Source: Desulforudis sp. (GTDB lineage Bacteria; Bacillota; Desulfotomaculia; Desulfotomaculales; Desulforudaceae). From it: a stretch of DNA of 64,000 nt. The stretch spans positions 36,626-100,625 of the forward strand of contig QZIR01000027.1 of the NCBI GenBank assembly GCA_003604975.1, given 5' to 3'. The notes beneath the pieces are model-generated. The model did not search any database, had not been told where the DNA came from, and saw only the letters and a program-made list of their open reading frames with translations. Both the position numbers and the translations under genes were made by a program. Of the stretch, positions 46,985 through 56,622 are shown piece after piece (the first letter of the stretch is position 1; each line of letters begins with the position of its first letter).

Positions 46985-47939
46985 AACAGCAGGCCACATA
47001 GCGCCCTGAGCCCAATGCACGTAACTCGGGCTTATCCACCCGGCATTCTTCGCCCGCCTGAGGGCAGCGGGGCAGATAGGCACAGTATCCTGGCAGATCC
47101 AGGAGTGTCGGCGGCTGCCCTTCTATGGGCGCCAGTTCCTCTTCTCCTCCCAGCCGCGGCACAGAACGCAACAATGCCCTCGTGTAGGGGTGACCGGGGC
47201 TGGCAAAGATTTCGGCCGCAGGACCGTACTCCACAATCGATCCCGCGTACATCACCGCCACCTCGTCGGCCATCGCCGCGACAACCCCCAGGTCGTGGGT
47301 GATAAGGACAATGGCCATCCCCAACTCCTTCTGCAGCCGCTTTAATTCCGCCAGGATCTGCGCCTGTACGGTAACGTCCAGCGCGGTGGTAGGCTCATCG
47401 GCAATTAGTACTTTGGGCTGCAAAGACAAGGCCATGCCGATCATCACGCGCTGGCACATTCCTCCCGACAGTTGAAAAGGATAACGCCGCATCAGCCTTT
47501 CCGGGTCCGGCAGGCCTACTCTGGCCAGAAGCTCCAGGGCCCTCCGTCGAGCTTCTGCTTTGGACACCTCTTCGTGAGATACAATGGTCTCGGTAAGCTG
47601 CGTGCCAACAGTAAGAATGGGATTAAGGGAAGTCATCGGGTCCTGGAAGACAAGAGCAATCTCCCTGCCGCGTACCCGCCGGATTTCTTTTGGCGAAAGC
47701 TGAAGAAGATCTTGCCCGTTTAACCAGACTTCACCGCTTACAATTCGTCCCGGCGGGCCGATAAGACCAACAAGAGAAAGGCACATGACACTCTTGCCAC
47801 AGCCGCTTTCCCCTACCACGCCCAAAGTCTGCCCGGCCTTAACGGCGAAAGTCACCCCGTTGACGGCTTTTACCACTCCTGCAGATCCGGTAAAACAAGT
47901 GGCCAGGTTAGAAACCTCCAGCACGCTGTTGCCAGGCAA
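46968..47939 (-). CDS. ABC transporter ATPase, OppD/DppD type (operon 1)
   Basis: 323 aa. Walker [14 protein letters not shown], signature [12 protein letters not shown], Walker [13 protein letters not shown]-terminal [15 protein letters not shown] cysteine domain. The last codons and stop lie inside the heptad array, so the array has grown into or replaced the original C-terminus. Follows OppC by 11 bp. Confidence 0.92.
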   Translation of the reverse strand: MPGNSVLEVSNLATCFTGSAGVVKAVNGVTFAVKAGQTLGVVGESGCGKSVMCLSLVGLIGPPGRIVSGEVWLNGQDLLQLSPKEIRRVRGREIALVFQDPMTSLNPILTVGTQLTETIVSHEEVSKAEARRRALELLARVGLPDPERLMRRYPFQLSGGMCQRVMIGMALSLQPKVLIADEPTTALDVTVQAQILAELKRLQKELGMAIVLITHDLGVVAAMADEVAVMYAGSIVEYGPAAEIFASPGHPYTRALLRSVPRLGGEEELAPIEGQPPTLLDLPGYCAYLPRCPQAGEECRVDKPELRALGSGRYVACCLGGGR

Positions 47940-47950
47940 AAAACTACCCC

Positions 47951-48832
47951 CTATACCCGTACCGTATCCCTGGGGTCGAGAGCATCCCGAAGTCCGTCAC
48001 CCAGAAGGTTGAAGGCCAGTACAACAGTCATAATTGCCAATCCAGGGTAGAGCATCAACTGGGGCGCCGCCTGCAGGTAGGGCCGGCCGTCGTTGAGCAT
48101 CGCGCCCCATTCCGGCGCCGGCGGCTGGGCGCCGAGCCCCAGGAAGGAAAGGCCGGAAATCACCAGGATCAGCTTGCCCATGTCCAGGGTCGCCAGGACA
48201 ATAACAGGCGAGAGAACATCAGGCAGGATATGACGGGTAATAATGCCAACATCGGATGTGCCGGAAGCCCTTGCCGCAAGCACGAACTCCTTTGCCTTCA
48301 CCGACAGGACAATAGCCCGGACAAACCGGGCATATTCCACCCACCAGACAGAGGCCAAAGCAATCAGGACATTTATCAAGCCCGGACCCAGCATCCCGGC
48401 AATGACTAAAGCCAAAACCAGACTTGGAAAGGCCAGCAGTACGTCGACAACCCGCATAATGATGTTGTCCACCCTTCCCCCGCAGTAGCCCGAAAGGATA
48501 CCGATGGGAATGCCGATCAGCATGATGACGGCTAAAGTCAAACCCGCAGTGGGGAGTGAAACCTGTGTCCCGTAAATCAGGCGGGAGAGGATGCAGCGTC
48601 CCAGGTGATCGGTACCCAGGGGGAATAGGGCACTGGAGGGAGCCAACCGCTTTGCCAAATCCACCTTTACCGGATCGTTAGCAACGTACGGTGCAAGGAA
48701 GGCAACGGCCATGACCGTTAAGATGATACCCAGCCCCAAAAGAGCAAACCTATCCCCTGCCAGTTTCCTTAATACGGAAACCAGTAAGCCCTGTCTAACG
48801 GCTTCAAGTCGTTCGGCTTTACTCACCCTCAT
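47951..48832 (-). CDS. ABC transporter permease, OppC/DppC type (operon 1)
   Basis: 293 aa. N-terminal OppC_N region, then about six TM segments with the permease loop LAARASGTSDVGIITRHILPDVLSPVIV (EAA-type motif). LGTDHLGRCILSRLIYGT is the usual OppC hallmark. Its start overlaps the oppB stop by 4 bp (ATGA), so the two are translationally coupled. Confidence 0.92.
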   Translation of the reverse strand: MRVSKAERLEAVRQGLLVSVLRKLAGDRFALLGLGIILTVMAVAFLAPYVANDPVKVDLAKRLAPSSALFPLGTDHLGRCILSRLIYGTQVSLPTAGLTLAVIMLIGIPIGILSGYCGGRVDNIIMRVVDVLLAFPSLVLALVIAGMLGPGLINVLIALASVWWVEYARFVRAIVLSVKAKEFVLAARASGTSDVGIITRHILPDVLSPVIVLATLDMGKLILVISGLSFLGLGAQPPAPEWGAMLNDGRPYLQAAPQLMLYPGLAIMTVVLAFNLLGDGLRDALDPRDTVRV

Positions 48833-49773
48833 CCCTGCCTCGTCCTTTCCAAACGTACACGCGGATCAAGGAAAACATAAGAGATATCCACCAGTAAGTT
48901 AACCAGGACAAAAACCAGGGCCATAAAAAAGGCATAACCCTGAATCACCGTATAATCGCGGTTAAAAATAGCGTCTACCGCAAACTTACCCACTCCGGGC
49001 CAGGCAAAGACAGTCTCAACAATCACCGTTCCACCTAACAGATAGCCAACACTCATGCCGAAAAGAGTTACTGTAGGCAAAATGGCGTTTTTTAACGCAT
49101 GCCGGCCAATAACCCATTTTTCCTTCAGTCCCTTGGCTCGGGCTACCTTAATGTAATCCTGTCCCAGCACCTCCAACATGCCGGCCCGCAAGATACGGGC
49201 GTAGACAGCGGCCATCCCAAATCCCAACGTTACCGCCGGTAATATCAGGTGCCTAAACCCCCCTCGCCCCATAACCGGCAAAAGCCCCAGCTTCACCGAA
49301 AAGAAGTAGATAAGCATCAGCCCCAGCCAAAAACCTGGCAGCGAGGCCCCCAACAGGGCACAAAGACGGCTTAAATGGTCAACAAAGGTATGGTGATAAA
49401 GGGCGGATAAGATTCCGGCCGGTACAGCAAGGATAACCATGAACACCAGGGCTGCGCACGTCAGCTCCAAAGTGGCCGGAAGACGAGAGAACAGCTCTTC
49501 GGCTACAGGATTTCCCGTACGAAACGACTCACCCAGATCCAGATGGAGCACTCCCCACAGCCAGCGTCCATACTGGATGTAGACCGGATCGTTTAAGCCT
49601 AGCTCCTCCCGCAGAACCGCCACAGCCTCCTTGGTAGGCTCCATCCCGTCAGCCCTCAGGATGATCTCCGCCGGATCCCCCGGGGCCAGGTTGATTAACC
49701 CGAAAGTGATGATGGATACCCCAAGGATTACCGGCAGCAAGTATAGAATCCGTCTAAGCAAATAACTCTTCAT
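48829..49773 (-). CDS. ABC transporter permease, OppB/DppB type (operon 1)
   Basis: 314 aa from ATG 49773 (MKSYLLRRILYLLPVILGV). Conserved INLAPGDPAEIILRADG near the N-terminus and the EAA loop ARAKGLKEKWVIGRHALKNA. First gene of operon 1 (B-C-D-F-PIG-L-SBP-hydrolase), preceded by a promoter and a structured leader. The apparent longer frame reaching 50154 runs through the leader and an IS end and is not real. Confidence 0.92.
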   Translation of the reverse strand: MKSYLLRRILYLLPVILGVSIITFGLINLAPGDPAEIILRADGMEPTKEAVAVLREELGLNDPVYIQYGRWLWGVLHLDLGESFRTGNPVAEELFSRLPATLELTCAALVFMVILAVPAGILSALYHHTFVDHLSRLCALLGASLPGFWLGLMLIYFFSVKLGLLPVMGRGGFRHLILPAVTLGFGMAAVYARILRAGMLEVLGQDYIKVARAKGLKEKWVIGRHALKNAILPTVTLFGMSVGYLLGGTVIVETVFAWPGVGKFAVDAIFNRDYTVIQGYAFFMALVFVLVNLLVDISYVFLDPRVRLERTRQG

Positions 49774-49827
49774 CGTTGTTAACCTCAAAGAGAAAATAAA
49801 TATAGAAGGCCACAGAGGAAGCGCCTT

Positions 49828-49968
49828 CAAAAACAAAAACCACGAAGGGCCCGCCTTTTGGCTAGGCTTGTACCTTCGTGGCACACGTTCCAGATCGAGG
49901 TTACCGGGTTCCGGCGGCTTCGGCCGCCCATTTGTGGCTATTATAGACTCAATCCCCCGGATTGTAAA
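49828..49968 (-). ncRNA. Structured leader with promoter and terminator (copy 1)
   Basis: Minus strand: TTTACA (49963-49968), 17 bp, TATAAT (49940-49945). The predicted transcript starts with hairpin GGCGGC-CGAA-GCCGCC (49913-49928), then a conserved stretch GAACCCGGTAACCTCGATC, then a terminator with stem CCACGAAGG / CCTTCGTGG (49840-49848, 49873-49881) and TTTTTGTTTTT. A second copy is at 60893-61032. In the second copy the first hairpin has changed to GGTGGC-TGAA-GCTGCC, with pairing kept. It looks like an attenuator or riboswitch but I cannot match it to a known class. Confidence 0.65.
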
Positions 49969-49993
49969 CCCCGAATCGGGTTCTAGGGTTCTA

Positions 49994-51022
49994 GGGGTCA
50001 GGCCCTCGGATTTTGGGATTTGAAGGAGTAGATGTCTTATCGGCGAATAGGACGTAAAACAGAAGTGAGGTGGGAAACCAAAGTGCCGCGATTTCCAAGG
50101 GTTCACGCCGATAACGCCATTTACCACACGATAGCCCGAGGGAATAACAAGCAAGATGTCTTTCTATCCGAGGATGACTATTACTTCTACCTGTCGTTGT
50201 TTGAAAAATACGGGAGTAGACATGGGGTAACCCTGCACGCCTACGCCTTGCTTCCCAACCACATCCACCTTCTTGTTCAGGTTAGCACCAGGCCCTTATC
50301 CGGGATGATGCATGTATTGCAGCAGAGCTATACCCAAGCCTTTAACCGGCGCTACGGACATGTGGGCCACGTCTTTCAGGGGCGGTACAAGGCTTTGCTT
50401 GTTGAAGATGATGCTTACCTGCTGCAATTGGTTAAGTACATTCACTTAAACCCGGTAGAAGCTGGACTCTGTCGAGAGCCTGACGACTACCCGTGGTCCA
50501 GCCACAGTCACTACTCTATCGGATGGGGCAGGGGAACAGTAGAAACAGGCCTTGTGAAGTCTATAATGGCCGTGTTTGGCACAGGGATTATTGATGACTA
50601 TGCGTTGCTGCCTGCGAAGCCAGTGGAGGCTGTTCTGCCTGACCAACCTGTAAAAGGCGCCACAACCAAAAGCGTAGAGACTACCCTCGACCGCCTGCTC
50701 TCTATCGTTGCCCAATTGTCTAACCTTCCTCCAAGTGCGCTACTAGAGTCAACAAAGATTCGGCACGTTGTCCAGGCGCGCCGCCTCTTTATTTACTGCG
50801 CGTCAAGGGTCGGCTACAAGATGTCCGAGATAGGTCAGTATTTGGGTAGGTCAAATACGTCGGTAAGCGAAGCGGTCGAACACGTAACCCGGAAACTGCT
50901 TGATAGACAGAGTAATTGGACCCATAGGGTTAAACAAGTATTGGATGAAGCTGACAGTTCGGCGACCGTGAGCCATTCAAGGCTTTCCAAACACTAAATC
51001 CGAAATCTGAGGACCTGACCCC
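49994..51022 (+). mobile_element. IS200/RAYT-like element, full copy (B)
   Basis: 1029 bp with ends GGGTCAGGCCCTCGGATTTT and the complementary AAATCCGAAATCTGAGGACCTGACCCC, containing one intact transposase gene. It lies between the leader of ABC operon 1 and the chimeric chelatase gene. Parent of copies A (41468) and C (61179). Confidence 0.88.
50083..50997 (+). CDS. Y1 (HUH) transposase, REP-associated type
   Basis: About 304 aa from GTG 50083. TnpA_REP/Y1 domain: PRFPRVHADNAIYHTIARGN, then the HUH motif ALLPNHIHLLVQV, a catalytic-tyrosine helix around LLQLVKYIHLNPVEAGLCR. The C-terminal third adds a DnaA-like helix-turn-helix (GYKMSEIGQYLGRSNTSVS). Intact, so possibly active. Unlike the minus-strand host genes it is on the + strand. 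Confidence 0.9.
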   Translation: MPRFPRVHADNAIYHTIARGNNKQDVFLSEDDYYFYLSLFEKYGSRHGVTLHAYALLPNHIHLLVQVSTRPLSGMMHVLQQSYTQAFNRRYGHVGHVFQGRYKALLVEDDAYLLQLVKYIHLNPVEAGLCREPDDYPWSSHSHYSIGWGRGTVETGLVKSIMAVFGTGIIDDYALLPAKPVEAVLPDQPVKGATTKSVETTLDRLLSIVAQLSNLPPSALLESTKIRHVVQARRLFIYCASRVGYKMSEIGQYLGRSNTSVSEAVEHVTRKLLDRQSNWTHRVKQVLDEADSSATVSHSRLSKH

Positions 51023-51131
51023 GTGTTATGACCCCGTGTTACCGCACGATCATCTGTCCGGCACCTCTCAAACCTGCCTGATTAGTAAAGATTCAGTGAA
51101 GTAGTTGACTGAACAATTATCCTGATTAACG

Positions 51132-52451
51132 TCAACGCCCATGGTGATGATGGTGGTCGCTGCGTCCGGCCTTGTGGGCATGGGCGTGAGCATGGGTATG
51201 GCTATGCTGGTGGCTGGCCTGTGGCCCTCCGATCACTCCCTGGAGCTTCTCCCGGTCGATGGCCAGATCCTGGAAGGGCTTGCGGCGCATGCGGTGGAGT
51301 AGGGCCAGGTCTACCGAACTGCGCACGTCATCTTCGGTAACTTCCTCCCGGCCGTACAGCGCTGCCGTGGTCTTGGCCGCCTTCATCATGATCAGGTCGG
51401 CCCGGTGGCCGTCCACTCCCATTTCAACAGCAATCTTGGCGATTAAGAAGAGTATTTCGTCAGATATCCGTACCTTGGGCAGGAGCGCCTTGGCACTGAC
51501 AATTCGCCGGCGGAGTTTCTCTTCTTCTCCTTCCCACTGCAAGGAAAAACTCTCCGGGTCTTCTTCAAAGGCGGCCCGGCGCTTAACTACTTCTACCCTG
51601 AGTGCCGGGTCAAGAATCCCGGTAATGTTTACACAGAGCCCGAAGCGGTCCAGGAGCTGGGGCCTGAGCTCGCCTTCCTCCGGGTTCATGGTGCCCACTA
51701 AAATAAAGTTTGCCGGGTGGGTAAAAGATACACCTTCCCGCTCCACGGTATTGACCCCCATGGCCGCCGAGTCCAAAAGCACATCCACGATGTGGTCGTC
51801 TAAAAGGTTTACCTCGTCGACGTTGGCAACGGCTAATTCCCGGGCCAGCCCGAAAGTGAGGAAACCGTTTTTCTCCACGTCGACGACCAGCGTCTTAATC
51901 CTTTCCTCGTCCCTGATGATTTCCGCCGCCCGGCGCACCTCAGCCAGGGGCTTATCGGCGCCCATGCTCACATTGCCTTTGCCGTCGGAAATGATGATTA
52001 AAAGAGGCGAAACATTCGGGTCTTTATAGAGGTGGGCTTTGGCCACCTCGTAGGCTTTAATGAGGCTGGCGGACAGGGGTGTCTTGCCGCCCGTCGGCAG
52101 TTCTTCCAGGAGTTTATGAGCCATTTCCACACTGCTGGTAGGCGGCAGGAGCGTCTCTGCCGTGTTCCCTTTGAACGCCACCATCCCGATGCGGTCCCGT
52201 TTCTGGTAGGCGTCCAGCAGCAGGGAGAGGATGGCTCCCTTGGTCTCCACCATCCGCTGCTGTGCTCCCATCGACCCGCTGACGTCGACCACAAAGAGCA
52301 GGAAGTTACCGATGCGTTTCTCCCGCACTTTTTCCCGGATGTCACCGGGCTCAATGGCAATGGCTACCTCGTCCCTCCGCCGGTGTACCTGGTGCGGGGC
52401 CGCCGCCCGCATGGTGGCGTCGAAGGCCAGGTCGTCATTCTTGCGTTGCAT
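51132..52451 (-). CDS. Chimeric VWA - AAA+ chelatase subunit (ChlD/ChlI-like, Walker A missing)
   Basis: 439 aa. Normal chelatase D subunits have AAA+ first and VWA last. Here residues ~15-215 are a VWA domain with MIDAS motif [12 protein letters not shown], beginning in the [11 protein letters not shown] linker. At [19 protein letters not shown] the sequence jumps into the Walker B of a ChlI-type AAA+ core and continues through the sensor and lid (~220-400). Walker A (GxxGxGKS) is absent anywhere. The tail is histidine-rich ([13 protein letters not shown] and HHHHHGR), a likely Ni/Co/Zn-binding end. Either an internal deletion fused two tandem genes or the order is functional. It is the only I/D-type partner in the window for the CobN-like protein. 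Confidence 0.8.
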   Translation of the reverse strand: MQRKNDDLAFDATMRAAAPHQVHRRRDEVAIAIEPGDIREKVREKRIGNFLLFVVDVSGSMGAQQRMVETKGAILSLLLDAYQKRDRIGMVAFKGNTAETLLPPTSSVEMAHKLLEELPTGGKTPLSASLIKAYEVAKAHLYKDPNVSPLLIIISDGKGNVSMGADKPLAEVRRAAEIIRDEERIKTLVVDVEKNGFLTFGLARELAVANVDEVNLLDDHIVDVLLDSAAMGVNTVEREGVSFTHPANFILVGTMNPEEGELRPQLLDRFGLCVNITGILDPALRVEVVKRRAAFEEDPESFSLQWEGEEEKLRRRIVSAKALLPKVRISDEILFLIAKIAVEMGVDGHRADLIMMKAAKTTAALYGREEVTEDDVRSSVDLALLHRMRRKPFQDLAIDREKLQGVIGGPQASHQHSHTHAHAHAHKAGRSDHHHHHGR

Positions 52452-52475
52452 GGCTGGGCTTTCGTTTCTTCATTC

Positions 52476-52646
52476 TCAAAGACACGTATGTTGTCTGCGC
52501 TGTTGTGGGTTGATAGACCAGCTAACAATGGAATGAGATTTGACATCCGCCAAGACTGTCAGCACCGGCCTTGTCACTTGCTCTCCATGGACCACGAAAA
52601 CATCCAGCACATAATGGTCAGGCGCCAGCATTTTCGGGACTTCCAC
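52476..52646 (-). pseudogene. Mu-like (rve) transposase fragment
   Basis: 56 codons from GTG 52646 (after GGAGGT) reading DHYVLDVFVVHGEQVTRPVL then ADVKSHSIVSWS, the first catalytic-Asp strand of a Mu/integrase-core transposase. It stops at 52476; the rest of the DDE domain is missing. Confidence 0.6.
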
Positions 52647-52664
52647 TGTCTATTTCACCTCCTT

Positions 52665-52850
52665 TCATGAAGCGATTAACTCTTCATCAGCGTCATCGAT
52701 ACCCAGGATTTTGGCGATCTTCATCCGGTACTTCTTGCCCGGCCTTTCTCCGTAAAGTATTTCAGACAACCTGTTTTCCGGGATATCGTTGGCCTGGCAA
52801 AACTCCTTTTACGACATTTTCTCGTCTAAAACCATGCGAAACCCGTTGCG
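52665..52850 (-). pseudogene. Phage-type helix-turn-helix remnant with internal stop
   Basis: The frame FCQANDIPENRLSEILYGER then YRMKIAKILGI is a short HTH domain of the Ner/Cro kind. A TAA at 52809-52811 interrupts it from the upstream FRMVLDEKMS. Directly upstream of the Mu-like transposase fragment, so both are parts of a decayed Mu-type transposon. 52850-53007 shows nothing further. Confidence 0.5.
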
Positions 52851-53007
52851 CAAAGGTTTCCTCTATAGACGGACAGAAAAACGAAGCCGATTGACAGTGC
52901 GATAAGGACACCGAGCAAACTCTTAAGACGGTTGCGGGGAGAACGAAGCAGCTTTCAACAACTAGCAGCTTATACGTTTTTCTCCATTTCCAGGATACCT
53001 ATTATTA

Positions 53008-53769
53008 TTAGCCTGCGTTCTGCCCCACCAGAAAGCATAGCGTTGTCGTGAGGGACAGGGTATCATATGCCCCTTCTTCCCGTTCCGGCACCCGGTAACG
53101 GGCAACTACCAGATAGCGGCCGGGCTCCCGGGCCTGCAGATTAATGTACCCGCCCCCGTCCGTCATTTTCTTCCGCTGCCGGTATCCACCCGGTCCATTG
53201 CTGGCCACGTCCAGGGTCACACCATCCAGCGGCTCACCGCGGAATTGTACTTGCAGGGCGATTTCATCCCCAACCCGCCATTGCTTCCATACTACCGGTA
53301 ATATTTCCAACGGCATTCCTGCCCGGTGGGGAATGCCCTCCAGGTCGCGTCCCGCCAGCACAAAAGCCTGCGCGTACTGAACGTAAAGAATTGCCTCAAC
53401 CGCATCCGGATATTCCCTGCGGGTGCCCTGCTGATACTTTCCTTTCTTATCCACCACGTAGTTGCCGGTGTTTTTGGTAACAACATGGTAAAACCCGCCC
53501 GCAGGTGTAGGAAAACGCAGGCTATAGTAATCGGGCCCACCGTCAGTGAGGGCTGACTCTTGCTTATCCCCACCCGGGGCCACAACCAGCGCAGTCATAC
53601 CCTCTTTCCGGGCCAGCCCGTCCGCCTGCATATTATGCCCCCACTTTACATGTACCTCTATGCTGCCGCCTGTACGGCCATCGCTGCCGGCTACCTCCAG
53701 CCATGGCTCATGGCCGTATACCATCAAGTCCGTAGTATCGCAAAAGGCGATATCCCGTTTCTCTTTCAC
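53008..53769 (-). CDS. DUF4198-type nickel-uptake-related protein
   Basis: 253 aa. GHEPWLEVAGSDGRTGGSIE then VKWGHN matches DUF4198 proteins, usually exported parts of Ni/Co uptake systems. Here there is no signal peptide: the conserved HEPW is only ~20 residues from Met1 and is preceded by charged MKEKRD. It may be cytoplasmic or have lost its leader. The C-terminal half is a beta-sandwich-like domain (residues ~160-250). Follows the methyltransferase on the same strand, 75 bp away. Confidence 0.7.
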   Translation of the reverse strand: MKEKRDIAFCDTTDLMVYGHEPWLEVAGSDGRTGGSIEVHVKWGHNMQADGLARKEGMTALVVAPGGDKQESALTDGGPDYYSLRFPTPAGGFYHVVTKNTGNYVVDKKGKYQQGTRREYPDAVEAILYVQYAQAFVLAGRDLEGIPHRAGMPLEILPVVWKQWRVGDEIALQVQFRGEPLDGVTLDVASNGPGGYRQRKKMTDGGGYINLQAREPGRYLVVARYRVPEREEGAYDTLSLTTTLCFLVGQNAG

Positions 53770-53844
53770 CTAACACCTCTCCTTTGACTGTTGAGTTAAA
53801 GCATATTTTATGTTGTTTATTTTCCATCCAGTCTCTGTCTGGGA

Positions 53845-54630
53845 TTAGCCGTACTGTCTCTGCCTGCATCCCTGTTCTTTGATTGCCGCAAGCAAAAACT
53901 TTTCACCACGGAAATAGCCATACTTGAGGTACCCCAAAAGCGTATCCCAGCGCGGAATGTCTACCTTCATTACCTCGACCTGGAATCCCAAACCTCTGAG
54001 TATTTCTATGTCTGCTTCTGGACGCTTCTTTTGCCTCATCGGCAGGTGCTTTTCCATCTGCCGGTGCCCCTGCCTGGTCCAGAGATTCCTTCTTTCAGTT
54101 AACAAGATAAGCAACTGGGCAAAAAACCGCCACACTCTTTTGTATAACGGCGCCGTTTTGCCCCAGTTACTGTCCATAATGACAAGTTTTCCTCCATGTC
54201 GCAAAACTCTTTTCCACTCTGCCATCGCTTTTTCCGGATTTGGCAACGACCATACGACGTGCCTGTTAATAACAACATCGAAAGAGTCATTCTGAAAGGG
54301 CAATTCCTCTGCGTCACCGATCCGGAAGTCTACGGCAAGATGCAGGTTTTTGGCCTTCTCCCTGCCATGATGTACCATTTGTTCAGCGATATCTACACCC
54401 GTCACCCTATGCCCCAACTCCGCCAGAAGCAGTGCAATGACTCCGGTACCTGTTCCCACATCCAGGATTTCAAGCCTTTCGTTCCCCAGCACCCTTTGAA
54501 AAAGACTTATCCAGGCGTCTTTCTCTTTTCCGGCATGAATCCCGTGTCCCGGCGACTTGTCAAAGGTATCCGCTCTGCGGTTCCACCTTTCCCTGATCAT
54601 TTCCTTTATCTGTACGTGTTGAACTGTCAT
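53845..54630 (-). CDS. Class I SAM-dependent methyltransferase
   Basis: 261 aa. Motif I LDVGTGTGVIALLLAELG, GVDIAEQMVHHGREKA, FDVVINRHVVWSLPNPEKAM and LRHGGKLVIMDSNWG form a UbiE/Methyltransf_11 domain. Substrate unknown. 47 bp after OppF of operon 2, so probably co-expressed; it may modify a small chelator or the imported complex. That is context inference only. Confidence 0.82.
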   Translation of the reverse strand: MTVQHVQIKEMIRERWNRRADTFDKSPGHGIHAGKEKDAWISLFQRVLGNERLEILDVGTGTGVIALLLAELGHRVTGVDIAEQMVHHGREKAKNLHLAVDFRIGDAEELPFQNDSFDVVINRHVVWSLPNPEKAMAEWKRVLRHGGKLVIMDSNWGKTAPLYKRVWRFFAQLLILLTERRNLWTRQGHRQMEKHLPMRQKKRPEADIEILRGLGFQVEVMKVDIPRWDTLLGYLKYGYFRGEKFLLAAIKEQGCRQRQYG

Positions 54631-54677
54631 AACCGCCTCTCCCCCTTAAAACTGCTTATTCTTGCTTACTTTGAAGA

Positions 54678-55676
54678 TTAAGCGCAACTCTCCCCGTCAC
54701 ATTCTCCTGTGCCGGGAACGAGGTATTCAACACGATGGCAGGCCACCCGGTGTTCAGGCGCCACGGCCGCCAGCTGGGGTTCCTTCTCCCGGCAGATTCT
54801 TTCCACATTTGGACAACGGTCTTGAAACAGGCAACCATTGGCTTTTTGAAGGTTAACTTCAGACGATACATGATTCGGACTCGCTACCCTCCGTATGTTG
54901 ACGGCTTCCGGGTCGGGAACCAGTATGGCGTCCAGCAGCGCTCGGGTATAGGGATGCCGGGGATTGTCAAAGATACTGCCTGTTTTCCCTTCTTCGACGA
55001 TTTTCCCCCTGTACATTACCGCAATCCGGTCGCTCATCCAGCGGGCGACAGTCAGGTCATGGGAAATGAAGACGCAGGTAAACTGGAACCGGCGCTGCAG
55101 CTCCTTTAAAAGAGCAAGTATCTGGGCCTGAACGGATACATCCAACGAAGAAGTCGGCTCATCAGCAACGATGAACTCCGGTTGAAGAGCGAGTACCCGC
55201 GCCAATGCCACTCTCTGCAGTTGCCCGCCGCTAAGTTCAAAAGGGTACCGGTTCAGGTGTTCCGGGTGCAGGCCTACAGTTTGGATCAATTCCAAAACCC
55301 GATCAACCATCTCTCTGCCTCGGGCCAACCGGTTCAGCCTGAAAGGTTCGGCCAGGCTGTCCCTGATCTTCCAGCGGGGGTTAAAAGCCGTATCGGGGTC
55401 CTGGAAAACGATCTGCATCTTTGGCCTCAACTTTCTTAGTTTCCGGAGGTTCATCCGGGCAAGATCCAGCCCGTCAAAAAGAACCTGACCGGCGGTCGGT
55501 TCTATAAGCCTTAGAACCAGCCTCCCAACCGTGGTTTTGCCGCAACCGCTCTCACCCACCAGGCCCAAGGTTTGCCCTTTATCGAGCTTAAAAGAAATGC
55601 CCTTAACCGCTTCTACAGGTTTCCGGCGAAAAACCCCGCTCTGAAAGACTTTTGTAAGTCCGACCGCTTCAAGCAT
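54678..55676 (-). CDS. ABC transporter ATPase, OppF/DppF type (operon 2)
   Basis: 332 aa. Walker [13 protein letters not shown]-loop [11 protein letters not shown], signature [12 protein letters not shown], Walker [14 protein letters not shown]-terminal [14 protein letters not shown] domain. Start overlaps the OppD stop by 8 bp. Confidence 0.92.
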   Translation of the reverse strand: MLEAVGLTKVFQSGVFRRKPVEAVKGISFKLDKGQTLGLVGESGCGKTTVGRLVLRLIEPTAGQVLFDGLDLARMNLRKLRKLRPKMQIVFQDPDTAFNPRWKIRDSLAEPFRLNRLARGREMVDRVLELIQTVGLHPEHLNRYPFELSGGQLQRVALARVLALQPEFIVADEPTSSLDVSVQAQILALLKELQRRFQFTCVFISHDLTVARWMSDRIAVMYRGKIVEEGKTGSIFDNPRHPYTRALLDAILVPDPEAVNIRRVASPNHVSSEVNLQKANGCLFQDRCPNVERICREKEPQLAAVAPEHRVACHRVEYLVPGTGECDGESCA

Positions 55677-56604
55677 TGAAACACCTCACCTCGTGGTCCG
55701 AACCCATTCTCTTTGCCGAAGGAGGGTCCTGAGTGCATCTTTTGCGCGCCTTTTGACAGCGTGGGTGGAAACTGCAACCCGGCGGCAGGTTGATCAAGGA
55801 AGGGCTGAAACCCTGAACGGCCATAAGTCCGTTGCTGGGATGGGAGTTCAGCAGCGCTCGGGTGTAGGGATGCCGCGGGTTTCTAAATACTTCTACGGTG
55901 GGGCCTTGCTCGATGATCTTGCCGGCGTACATCACTGCCAGGCGGTCCGTCAGTGCCGCAGCCACCCCCAGGTCGTGGGTGATTAGCAGCATCGAGCGTT
56001 GTGGGTCAGCGCCTTTGGTTACCGCATGCAGCAATTCCACAACCTGTGCCTGGATGGTAACATCCAGTCCCTTAGTAGGCTCGTCGGCAATAAACAGGGA
56101 AGGGGCGCAGGCCAGGCCAATGGTAATCATGGCCCGCTGCCGCATTCCTCCACTCAATTCATGGGGGTAACTGTGAATCCATTTCGCCGGGATGCCCGTA
56201 AGTTCCAGGAGTTCTCCCGCCCTTTGCCGGGCCTCTTTTCTCTTCAGCCCCCGGTGTTCCCGAAGCACTTCCGCAATTTGTTCGCCAATGCTCAGAGCCG
56301 GGTTCAAGGAACTCGAGGGATTCTGGAAAATCATTGCCACCTGCCGCCCTCGGACCTTGCGCATCTCATCCTCCGGCAACGCCAGAAGGTTTTGTCCCCG
56401 GTACAAGACTTCACCGCTTGCCACAGCAGTCTTGGGAAGCAGGCAGGTTATCGCCAGTCCCAATACCGTTTTCCCGGAACCGGTTTCACCCACAAGGCCA
56501 AGGATTTCCCCGGGACATAACTGCAGGTCCACCCCGTCGGTCGCCACAACAAGTCCATCCGCCGATTTGAAGTACACCCGGAGGCGGTTGATTTTCAGGA
56601 GCAC
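55669..56604 (-). CDS. ABC transporter ATPase, OppD/DppD type (operon 2)
   Basis: 311 aa from GTG 56604. Walker A GETGSGKTVLG, signature LSGGMRQRAMIT, Walker B LFIADEPTKGLD, C-terminal CSFHPRCQKARKRC. Third transport gene in operon 2, pairing with OppF. Confidence 0.92.
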   Translation of the reverse strand: MLLKINRLRVYFKSADGLVVATDGVDLQLCPGEILGLVGETGSGKTVLGLAITCLLPKTAVASGEVLYRGQNLLALPEDEMRKVRGRQVAMIFQNPSSSLNPALSIGEQIAEVLREHRGLKRKEARQRAGELLELTGIPAKWIHSYPHELSGGMRQRAMITIGLACAPSLFIADEPTKGLDVTIQAQVVELLHAVTKGADPQRSMLLITHDLGVAAALTDRLAVMYAGKIIEQGPTVEVFRNPRHPYTRALLNSHPSNGLMAVQGFSPSLINLPPGCSFHPRCQKARKRCTQDPPSAKRMGSDHEVRCFNA

Positions 56605-56622
56605 CGTATCACATCCTCGCTG

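Noticed and set aside
49828..49968. Second cobalamin riboswitch
   Set aside because: No B12 box, no GCCACTG block and no GGTGAAAATCC element.
49774..50154. N-terminal extension of OppB by 127 residues
   Set aside because: The extension runs through a leader RNA, its terminator and the end of an IS element; ATG 49773 fits the family start.
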